Source: Acidobacteriota bacterium (GTDB lineage Bacteria; Actinomycetota; Acidimicrobiia; Acidimicrobiales; Acidimicrobilacustridaceae). From it: a stretch of DNA of 36,316 nucleotides. Both the position numbers and the translations under genes were made by a program. This document shows, in pieces, positions 30,920 through 36,316 of the stretch. The DNA lies in the NCBI GenBank assembly GCA_018969405.1, contig JAGWYK010000020.1, forward strand, positions 1 to 36,316, in the 5' to 3' direction. The notes under the pieces were generated by a model. It did no database searches. It was given only the letters and a program-made list of their open reading frames with translations, and was not told where the DNA came from. Each line of letters starts with the position of its first letter. Position 1 is the stretch's first letter.

Positions 30920-31410
30920 GCAACTTCGATCAACCGGAGAACTGGCACTGGCGCGACGGGCCCATCGAACCCGGCCCGGCGGTCGTGTTCGACATGGACG
31001 GCGTGCTCTCCGACGCGTCGCGGCGGCAGCACTATCTCGACTGGCCCTATCGGGACTGGGAGGCGTTCTTCCAGGCCTGCGGCGACGATGAACCCATCGC
31101 CGAGGTGGGGCGTCTGCTGGACTCGCTCGATCCGGCGCTCAACATCCTGCTGCTCACCGCCCGCCCGCTGCGGGTCCGCCCCCAGACCCTGGCGTGGTTG
31201 CACCGCTACGAACTGCGCTGGGACTGTCTGGTCATGCGCGACTGGGACGACTTCGGCTCATCGGCGATGTTCAAACAGCGGATCGTGGGGGAGTTCCGTG
31301 ACTACGGCTTCGACCTGCGCCTCGCCTTCGAGGACGACCGGCGCAACGTCAACATGTTCCATCGCCAGGGTGTGCCGTGTGTCTACATCCATTCCGGCTA
31401 CTACGACTGA
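30916..31410 (+). CDS. HAD-superfamily phosphatase resembling the PNKP 3'-phosphatase domain
   Basis: The 164-residue protein has all HAD motifs. Motif I is FDMDGVLSD, with the nucleophile Asp26 and the acid/base Asp28. Motif II is the threonine of LLLTARP, a lysine occurs in SSAMFKQRIV, and motif IV is FEDDRRNVNMF. The DMDGVL/DDR arrangement with a very small cap is that of polynucleotide kinase 3'-phosphatase-like HAD proteins. Substrates in that group include nucleic-acid 3'-phosphates, but I cannot assign one here. The GTG at 30916 overlaps the acs stop (GTGA), so it is translated with acetyl-CoA synthetase, an unexpected partner. The stop lies 18 nt from that of convergent yajQ. Confidence 0.8.
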
Positions 31411-31434
31411 TCCCCTGCGCAGGTCCAGTCAGTC
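31405..31434. terminator. Dyad between convergent stop codons (HAD phosphatase / yajQ)
   Basis: GACTGA (31405-31410) pairs with TCAGTC (31429-31434), and the 10-nt palindrome CCTGCGCAGG (31414-31423) sits inside the loop. Both stop codons lie in the outer stem. It could act as a bidirectional terminator, but no T-run is present. Confidence 0.3.
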
Positions 31435-31917
31435 CCGGAAGTTGATGAACTGCAGCGGGATGTCGAGGTCGACCTCCTTGAGGCCGGCGATGACGGCCTG
31501 GAGGTCGTCGCGCTTCTTGCCGGTGACCCGGACCTGATCGCCCTGGGTCTGCGACGAGATGCCCTTCAGGCCGAGGTCCTTGATCGCCTTGTTCACCGCC
31601 TTGGCCTTCTCCGAGGAGATGCCGGCGTTGAGGGTGACGGTCTGGCGCACGGTGCTGCCCGAGGCGTCGATCACCTTGCCGTAGTCGAGCGACTTGAGCG
31701 AGACCTTGCGCTTGACCAGCTTCTCCTCGAGCAGCTGGCGCAGGGCGTTCAGCCGATCGGTGCTCGCGGTGTGCATCTCGATCTGCTGGCCGGTGAGCTC
31801 GATGGTGGAATCGGTGCCCTTGAAGTCGAACCGGGTGGACAGCTCGCGGGCGGCCTGATCGACGGCGTTGCGGACCTCTTGCATGTCGATCTCGGAGACG
31901 ACGTCGAAACTGGGCAT
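31429..31917 (-). CDS. yajQ: YajQ family nucleotide-binding protein (UPF0234/DUF520)
   Basis: The 162-residue protein starts MPSFDVVSEID, the standard YajQ N-terminus, and ends with the family's IPLQFINFRD. YajQ proteins have two ferredoxin-like domains and bind nucleotides; some homologues bind cyclic di-GMP and affect gene expression. The ATG (bases 31917-31915) is preceded by GGGAGGG at 8 nt, which fixes the start. A much longer open frame continues upstream on the same strand, but it runs through tRNA-Tyr and antisense to the surface protein gene and is not coding. It lies 120 nt downstream of tRNA-Tyr in the same direction. Confidence 0.95.
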   Translation of the reverse strand: MPSFDVVSEIDMQEVRNAVDQAARELSTRFDFKGTDSTIELTGQQIEMHTASTDRLNALRQLLEEKLVKRKVSLKSLDYGKVIDASGSTVRQTVTLNAGISSEKAKAVNKAIKDLGLKGISSQTQGDQVRVTGKKRDDLQAVIAGLKEVDLDIPLQFINFRD

Positions 31918-32014
31918 CGTGGGTTCCCTCCCGCAGGGTGATCCGGCCGGGCCGGTGGTCGGAGGCCGGTGGATGGAGACCGGCGTGCAGCGGCCCGATG
32001 GGCCGGTCCGGGCA

Positions 32015-32031
32015 CCCCGCGGTCTGCGGGG
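32015..32031 (-). terminator. GC hairpin just downstream of tRNA-Tyr
   Basis: CCCCGC (32015-32020) and GCGGGG (32026-32031) form a perfect 6-bp stem with a 5-nt loop, starting 6 nt after the tRNA 3' end on the minus strand. There is no U-tract. It may terminate or help process the tRNA before yajQ. Confidence 0.4.
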
Positions 32032-32037
32032 GCCGGA

Positions 32038-32122
32038 TGGTGGGCCGGGGAGGATTCGAACCTCCGAAGGCGATGCCGACGGGTTTACAGCCCGTTCCCT
32101 TTGGCCACTCGGGCACCGACCC
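32038..32122 (-). tRNA. tRNA-Tyr (anticodon GTA), CCA encoded
   Basis: Read on the minus strand, the 85-nt gene begins GGGTCGG at 32122. This pairs with CCGGCCC at the 3' end, followed by discriminator A and an encoded CCA (32040-32038). The anticodon stem GACGGG/CCCGTT region surrounds TGTAAA with anticodon GTA. A long variable arm, as in bacterial type II tRNA-Tyr, and the T-arm GGAGGTTCGAATCCTCC are present. Confidence 0.93.
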
Positions 32123-32132
32123 AGAGCGCCGA

Positions 32133-32138
32133 ACACTA
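32133..32138 (-). promoter_or_regulatory. Candidate -10 element of tRNA-Tyr
   Basis: On the minus strand TAGTGT (32138-32133) matches TANNNT and ends 10 nt before the mature tRNA 5' end, leaving a leader of only a few bases. The -35 region is weak. A perfect palindrome CCCCGATCGGGG lies further upstream at 32164-32175, in the interval shared with the divergent surface protein gene. Confidence 0.4.
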
Positions 32139-32243
32139 GCGGAGCCCGCACGGGGGGCCGAAACCCCGATCGGGGCGACCGATCGCTGAACCCCGGCCCC
32201 GCCGGTGCGACTGACCTTCGCGACAGAGCCAGTGGTGATAGAA

Positions 32244-32257
32244 ACATTGTCCAATGT
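32244..32257. promoter_or_regulatory. Operator-like inverted repeat upstream of the surface protein gene
   Basis: ACATTG-TC-CAATGT is a perfect 6-bp inverted repeat with a 2-bp centre. It lies in an unusually A/T-rich patch directly downstream of an extended -10-like TGATAGAAA (32236-32244). Its place between the promoter candidate and the start at 32299 would suit a repressor site. A short stem-loop in the leader RNA is the alternative. Confidence 0.35.
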
Positions 32258-32298
32258 GTTCGGGAAGCCCGCCTGGACATCTCCGGAAGAGGTCTGCG

Positions 32299-35211
32299 AT
32301 GGGTCGAGGACTGCGGTCGACGATGAGGGGAGCGGTCGCCCTGCTGGCGGTGGCCGCCACGTTGGGATTCGGAGCCGCCGAGGTCGGGGCCGCCGGAGGC
32401 GGTCTGTCGTTGTCCGATTCGGTCACCTCCCCGGCCCCAGGGAGCAAGGTCACGCTCATCGCCGAGCTCGCCGTGCCCGGAACCGGCACGTTCAGCAACG
32501 AGATCGTGCAGCGCATCGATCCGAGCAAGGTGGTGCTGACCTCGGCGAACGACATCGTGGCGCCGGCGGGCTGGACCGTCTCGTACTCCACCGACGGAAC
32601 CACCTTCACCACCATCGCGCCCACATCGGTGGCCGGCTGGCGCGCCGTGCGCGCCGTGAAGGCCACCGGTTCCGGTGAGGTCGCGGGCGGTTCGCCGGTC
32701 TCCCGAGGGACCTCCACCGCTCCCACGGGCGGTGTCGCCAGCATCCCGGCCATCGGCACCAAGGGCGACGGGTACGACGTGATCATCGATCGGTTCGGCC
32801 ATGTGTTCAACATGTGGCATCACGACGGCAACGGCGACGGTCCGGCGCTCGACTGCCATCTCCGCACCGGCGAGCGCTGCGAGGGCGCCTGGCCCTACTT
32901 CACCGGCTTCTCCTCGCTGTACTTCTCCACCGGATTCATCGACGATGCGACCGAGCACCTCTGGTTCCCCACCGACAACGGACCCGACCTCGGTTTCGCC
33001 TGCATCGACCTGAGCGACATCGCCACCCCGGGCGTGTGCCGGGGCGGGAACAGCCGCGGGTTCGTCCGCCTCGATGCGAAGATCCATTGGGGGTACAACA
33101 TGATCGGTCGTTCGGCGCGCGCCGGCGACAAGGTCTTCGCCCAGTCGCCCTATGGCGGCAAGCTGCTCTGCCTCGACATGGCCGCCGCCGACGGCAACGG
33201 CGCACCCTGCGATGGTGAGCCCTATGCAGTTCCCGGACTGGGCATGTTCCACCTGCCCGACCTCGCCCTCGGAGTCCAGGACGGCAGGGTCTACATCGGT
33301 TCCGACACGCAGGCCACCTGTTTCGATCCCGACACAAACAGCCTCTGTGCTGGTTCATGGCCCGTCGAGATCTCCGAACCCTCGACCTTCGTCTATGCGC
33401 AGCCCGATGCTTCCGGTGCCGTCGTCGCCATGTGCTTCCTGAGTCATACCGGTCCCACGACCGGCTGCTTCTCGCCCGCGGGTTCGGCGCTCGCCCCGAA
33501 TGCCGGTCTGGCCGAGGAGCTGCACATCAGTGATTGGGGGTATCCGTCGATCTATCCGAAGAACCCCGTCACCGTCGGTTCCAGGGTGCTCACCACCGAG
33601 GGCGGTTGGGGATACGAAGGGTCGCTCGGTCGTTGCTACGACGTCGCCACCAGTTCGATCTGCGCCGGATGGCCCCAGGTCGTGCCGGACAACTACACGA
33701 TGACGCTCGATCCGTTCGACGACAACTGTGTCTGGACCAATGGCGATGACGGTGTGATCCGCTCATACACCATCAGCCCGGGACGTCCCGGATGCGCGCC
33801 GACCGCCTCGCAGGTGGTCTCGCTGCCACCGGGGTCCGCTGGGGTGTCCTGCGGGAGCAGAAGTCTTGCGCCGGCGGGTTGGATCGCCGCCACGCTCACT
33901 GCGCCCGCATCGGCGAGCTACACGACGGCGGCGATGACTGTCCTCGACTCCGATGGCGCGCCCATCGCGGGATGGACCGACGTCCCGATCATCGGTTCGC
34001 GCCGCATCGATCTCTCGAGCCTTCCTATCTCGAGCACCGGCCTCCGACCCACGGTCCGGGTCACCTACACCGGTCTCTCACCCACTGCGGCGGCCTCACG
34101 GTTCACCTTCGAGGTCGCGCAGTCCTCGTTCGCCCTCTGCGTGTCGTACATGAAGGCCTGTCCCTCCGGGCCGGGCGTGTTCAGCGATGTCCCCGGGTCG
34201 ACCTCCACCGTCGATGTCAGCGCCGCGACCACGCCCTCGGGCGGTTCCACCTCGACCTACAGCGACGCCGCCACCGTCGTGGCCCCGTCGCTGGTCGCAG
34301 CGCAATGCGTGAAACGCGTGGGGTTCGACGCCTTCGTCGATGGACAGGTCGAGTTCTGTGGCGATGAGTGCGCATGGATGGAGGGTGAGGTTCCGCTCGC
34401 CGGCGCCCGGATGCAGATCCTGGACTCCGCCGGGAATCCGATCATCGATCCGGCCACGGGTGGACCGCTCGTGGTTCCCGCCATTCTCCGGTCGACACGA
34501 TGGGGGCCGGTGGCTGATGGTCAGACCGAGCTCCTGCCCGGTCTGTACCAGGTCCGCTTCACCGACGAGGACGGCTACGCCCTCAATGATGTCCTCGATT
34601 ACAACGGCTACGACCCGACCACGGACGAGTACTCGAACATCTTCGCCCGGGACCTCGCCGGTCAGGGCCGGTACACCGCGTACCTCAAGGTCACCAGTCC
34701 GGCTGATGATCCGTACTCCTACTGGTACTCGGTGAACTGGGTCGAGGCGCCGCCGAAGCCTCCGACCATCACCGAGGAGATCACCGACCCCGGTCAGCCG
34801 GAGATCTTCGAGATCATCACCGGCCCCGATCCCGTCGACCCCTCGCCGGGCGGCACCATCGAACCCGAGGGCGTGACGCTCTGCGACAACGGCGAGACCC
34901 CGCCCGACTGCACCGCCACCGAGGTCATCATCCCGGGGGAGGGGACCTGGACCGTCGATCCCGACACCGGTGACATCGAGTTCATGCCGGAACCGGGATT
35001 CGAGGGCGAATCCACCATCACCTATGAGGTCACCGACACCAACGGTCAGTCGGGCTCCGGTCAACTCACCGCCGCCAGCCCGTCCGGTGGCCAGCTGCCC
35101 TACACCGGGTCGAACAGCAGCCTTCCGGTCGCCGTCGGGGCCCTGACCCTCATCGGCGGGGGCATCGGACTCGAGCTGCTCCGTCGTCGCCGCCGCTCGA
35201 TCACGGGCTGA
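32299..35211 (+). CDS. Large secreted surface protein with LPYTG sortase anchor, Cys-paired repeats, SdrD B-like and CshA-like domains
   Basis: The ATG at 32299 has GGAAGAGG 6 nt upstream and gives 970 residues starting with a signal peptide (basic MGRGLRSTMR, then AVALLAVAATLGFGAA). An upstream in-frame ATG at 32254 has no such site. Residues 186-499 form a repeat array in which each unit has two cysteines 7-12 residues apart, often followed by GWP or GSWP (CHLRTGERC, CFDPDTNSLC, CYDVATSSIC). The pattern suggests beta-propeller blades with disulfides. About 694-819 resembles an SdrD B-type beta-sandwich. About 859-925 resembles a CshA-type fibril repeat (WTVDPDTGDIEFMPEPGFEGESTITYEV in two parts). 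LPYTG at 933-937, a membrane helix and five arginines form the sortase signal. No sortase gene is in the window. An adhesive or structural role is inferred. Confidence 0.85.
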   Translation: MGRGLRSTMRGAVALLAVAATLGFGAAEVGAAGGGLSLSDSVTSPAPGSKVTLIAELAVPGTGTFSNEIVQRIDPSKVVLTSANDIVAPAGWTVSYSTDGTTFTTIAPTSVAGWRAVRAVKATGSGEVAGGSPVSRGTSTAPTGGVASIPAIGTKGDGYDVIIDRFGHVFNMWHHDGNGDGPALDCHLRTGERCEGAWPYFTGFSSLYFSTGFIDDATEHLWFPTDNGPDLGFACIDLSDIATPGVCRGGNSRGFVRLDAKIHWGYNMIGRSARAGDKVFAQSPYGGKLLCLDMAAADGNGAPCDGEPYAVPGLGMFHLPDLALGVQDGRVYIGSDTQATCFDPDTNSLCAGSWPVEISEPSTFVYAQPDASGAVVAMCFLSHTGPTTGCFSPAGSALAPNAGLAEELHISDWGYPSIYPKNPVTVGSRVLTTEGGWGYEGSLGRCYDVATSSICAGWPQVVPDNYTMTLDPFDDNCVWTNGDDGVIRSYTISPGRPGCAPTASQVVSLPPGSAGVSCGSRSLAPAGWIAATLTAPASASYTTAAMTVLDSDGAPIAGWTDVPIIGSRRIDLSSLPISSTGLRPTVRVTYTGLSPTAAASRFTFEVAQSSFALCVSYMKACPSGPGVFSDVPGSTSTVDVSAATTPSGGSTSTYSDAATVVAPSLVAAQCVKRVGFDAFVDGQVEFCGDECAWMEGEVPLAGARMQILDSAGNPIIDPATGGPLVVPAILRSTRWGPVADGQTELLPGLYQVRFTDEDGYALNDVLDYNGYDPTTDEYSNIFARDLAGQGRYTAYLKVTSPADDPYSYWYSVNWVEAPPKPPTITEEITDPGQPEIFEIITGPDPVDPSPGGTIEPEGVTLCDNGETPPDCTATEVIIPGEGTWTVDPDTGDIEFMPEPGFEGESTITYEVTDTNGQSGSGQLTAASPSGGQLPYTGSNSSLPVAVGALTLIGGGIGLELLRRRRRSITG

Positions 35212-35291
35212 CGGTCACATCGCCTGCTGGCTGAGGCCGTCCTCGGAGCCCGATGGGTCCGTGGGCCGGCCTCAGCGGCGCTGGCCGTCAG
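35208..35291. terminator. Nested dyad between convergent surface protein and acetyltransferase genes
   Basis: The inner stem GCTGAGGCCG (35230-35239) pairs perfectly over 10 bp with CGGCCTCAGC (35267-35276). The outer stem CTGACGG (35208-35214) pairs with CCGTCAG (35285-35291) and contains both stop codons. It probably serves as a bidirectional terminator for the two convergent genes. The 27-nt inner loop and lack of T-runs make the mechanism uncertain. Confidence 0.45.
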
Positions 35292-35773
35292 AGCATGCGC
35301 TGCATGATCATCACATCGAGCCACTGGCCGAACTTCCGGCCCACCTCCCGCTCGATGCCGACCGTCTCGAACCCCACCGCCCGGTGCAGGGCGATGGAGG
35401 CCTCGTGATGCCCCACGATCCGGGCCATCACGGTGTGGAACCCCCGTGCGCCAGCGGATGCGATGAGTTCGGTCAGCAGGGCCCGCCCCACCCCGGTGCC
35501 CCGCTGGTCGGCCCGCACATAGACGGAGTCCTCGACCGAGGTGGCGTAGGCAGGACGATCCTTGTAGGGCGAGAGGGAGGCGAAGCCCACGATCTCCCCC
35601 GCCTCCTCGGCCACCAGGACCACCATGGCCCCCGATCGGGCCTCGAGCCAGGCCACCTGATCCTCCGACGAGCGGGGGACCAGATCGAAGGTGACGGTCG
35701 ATCCGGTGACCTCGACGTTGTAGATCTGGCGGATGGCCTCGGCATCGGCGGTTCGGGCCAGTCTGATCTCCAC
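35288..35773 (-). CDS. GNAT-family N-acetyltransferase, phosphinothricin/methionine sulfoximine acetyltransferase-like
   Basis: The protein starts VEIRLARTADAEAIRQIYN, typical of the PAT/YncA group, and carries the acetyl-CoA pyrophosphate loop VRADQRGTGVGRALL. VGHHEASIALHRAVGF and a C-terminal WLDVMIMQRML follow, as in that group. Relatives acetylate small amines such as phosphinothricin or methionine sulfoximine; the true substrate is not shown. I take GTG at 35773 as start (161 residues), because the family begins at this point. An ATG at 35827 would add 18 Arg-rich residues and has no ribosome-binding site. TACGGT (35785-35780) 6 nt before the GTG could be the -10 of a leaderless transcript. 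Confidence 0.82.
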   Translation of the reverse strand: MEIRLARTADAEAIRQIYNVEVTGSTVTFDLVPRSSEDQVAWLEARSGAMVVLVAEEAGEIVGFASLSPYKDRPAYATSVEDSVYVRADQRGTGVGRALLTELIASAGARGFHTVMARIVGHHEASIALHRAVGFETVGIEREVGRKFGQWLDVMIMQRML

Positions 35774-35805
35774 GGGGCCACCGTACCGGCCCCTCCGGCG
35801 CCGAG

Positions 35806-35835
35806 TTGGGAACGAGGACCGGCTCATGCCATGAT
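35806..35835 (+). promoter_or_regulatory. Candidate promoter for tRNA-Thr / tRNA-Met
   Basis: TTGGGA (35806-35811) and CATGAT (35830-35835) match the -35 and -10 consensus at four of six positions each, with an 18-nt spacer. Transcription would start near 35842, about 30 nt before tRNA-Thr. It may also read through tRNA-Met into tuf. Confidence 0.35.
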
Positions 35836-35870
35836 GACAGGCCTGTATCGGGCGCCGTTCGGCCCGATGC

Positions 35871-35943
35871 GCCCCCTTAGCTCAGTCGGCAGAGCGTTTC
35901 CATGGTAAGGAAAAGGTCGACAGTTCGATTCTGTCAGGGGGCT
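35871..35943 (+). tRNA. tRNA-Thr (anticodon GGT)
   Basis: GCCCCCT at the 5' end pairs with AGGGGGC before the discriminator T at 35943. The D-arm is GCTCAGTCGGCAGAGC, the anticodon stem TTTCC/GGAAA encloses ATGGTAA with anticodon GGT, and the T-arm is GACAGTTCGATTCTGTC. The CCA end is not encoded directly after the discriminator base. Confidence 0.93.
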
Positions 35944-35978
35944 CACCACTGGTCGGGCTCGTTCCGGCCGGTCGCCAT

Positions 35979-36055
35979 GTCGGCGTAGCTCAGACGGTTA
36001 GAGCACTCGGCTCATAATCGAGTGGTCGTCGGTTCGAATCCGACCGCCGACACCA
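35979..36055 (+). tRNA. tRNA-Met (anticodon CAT), CCA encoded
   Basis: GTCGGCG pairs with CGCCGAC, followed by A and an encoded CCA. The anticodon loop CTCATAA carries CAT, and the T-arm CGTCGGTTCGAATCCGACC is intact. The 5' end is a paired G, which fits an elongator rather than an initiator tRNA. A tRNA-Ile read by lysidine modification cannot be fully excluded. It lies 35 nt after tRNA-Thr. Confidence 0.9.
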
Positions 36056-36056
36056 C

Positions 36057-36089
36057 GTCCACTCCCCGGGTCACTCCCTCCGGGTGGAC
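36057..36089 (+). other. Stem-loop between tRNA-Met and tuf
   Basis: GTCCAC (36057-36062) pairs with GTGGAC (36084-36089), with further CCC/GGG pairing possible inside. It begins one base after the tRNA. The rest of the 111-nt interval up to tuf is CA-rich and looks unstructured, as is common in leaders of highly expressed genes. The stem could mark processing or partial termination. Confidence 0.3.
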
Positions 36090-36166
36090 CCGCAGCACCT
36101 GCAGCACCCTGTTCCACCACACCAACCTCAACCCTGCGATCAGCAGTCATCAACAAGGAGAATCCC

Positions 36167-36316
36167 ATGGCGCGTGAGAAGTTCGAGCGGACCAAGCCGC
36201 ATGCGAATGTGGGCACGATGGGTCATATCGATCATGGCAAGACCACGTTGACTGCTGCGATCACGAAGGTGTTGGCGGATGCTGATCCGTCGAACAATTC
36301 GTTCACGGAGTTCGCG
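36167..36316 (+). CDS. tuf: Elongation factor Tu, 5' part (continues beyond the window)
   Basis: The first 50 residues are clear EF-Tu: [17 protein letters not shown], then [19 protein letters not shown] with the GTP-binding P-loop (GHIDHGKT; the common form is GHVDHGKT). EF-Tu delivers aminoacyl-tRNA to the ribosome. AAGGAG (36155-36160) lies 6 nt before the ATG. Codon use is strikingly different from other genes here: both clear Leu codons are TTG, and Ala is mostly GCG or GCT. Thr is often ACG, with GAT, CAT and AAT, while the rest of the window prefers GCC, CTC/CTG, ACC and GAC. This could reflect translational selection in a very highly expressed gene, or a separate history. Confidence 0.95.
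   Translation, partial: MAREKFERTKPHANVGTMGHIDHGKTTLTAAITKVLADADPSNNSFTEFA

Noticed and set aside
32254-32298. Upstream ATG for the surface protein (15 extra residues)
   Set aside because: It lies inside the ACATTG-TC-CAATGT palindrome, has no ribosome-binding site, and would put a poor sequence before an otherwise clean signal peptide.
31918-33252. N-terminal extension of the yajQ frame (607 codons in all)
   Set aside because: The extension crosses tRNA-Tyr and runs antisense to the surface protein gene. The canonical YajQ start at 31917 has a strong Shine-Dalgarno sequence.

Overview
The window comes from a high-GC Gram-positive-type bacterium, most likely an actinomycetote of the class Acidimicrobiia. 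This rests on GC-rich codons ending mostly in C or G, dense gene packing with ATGA/TTGA/GTGA overlaps, TANNNT-type leaderless promoter candidates, an LPxTG-anchored surface protein and the general look of the proteins. No marker that fixes the genus is visible.

Positions 1-17181 hold the end of a multi-haem cytochrome c gene, an unrecognised three-helix membrane protein gene, and a complete 14-gene NADH:quinone oxidoreductase operon (nuoA-N, here copy 1) in canonical order. Gaps are at most 5 nt, so the cytochrome and membrane protein genes are probably co-transcribed with nuo.

Positions 17291-28896 hold a second complex I operon (copy 2) in the order A-B-C-D-H-I-J-K-L-M-N. It has no nuoE, nuoF or nuoG, and nuoD2 overlaps nuoH2 by 4 nt, so there is no remnant of the NADH module. 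This is an 11-subunit complex of the architecture seen in cyanobacterial NDH-1 and archaeal Fpo, whose electron donor is not NADH through NuoEFG. The operon ends with a gene for a MidA/NDUFAF7-family methyltransferase that overlaps nuoN2. In mitochondria NDUFAF7 dimethylates one arginine of the NuoD homologue NDUFS2. That arginine is present in NuoD2 (Arg69, HRG motif) but is Thr99 in NuoD1. NuoD2 also has Trp92 where the quinone-site tyrosine is expected, and NuoH2 has Leu-Phe in place of the near-invariant Glu-Arg pair. The second complex therefore appears to have a remodelled quinone pocket, an unknown donor and its own assembly methyltransferase. This is the most unusual system in the window.

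Positions 28961-31410 carry acetyl-CoA synthetase overlapping a small PNKP-like HAD phosphatase gene. The YajQ gene and tRNA-Tyr lie on the minus strand (31429-32122). A large secreted LPYTG surface protein with cysteine-paired repeats runs from 32299 to 35211, followed by a convergent GNAT acetyltransferase gene. The window closes with tRNA-Thr, tRNA-Met and the first 50 codons of tuf, whose codon use differs visibly from every other gene here.
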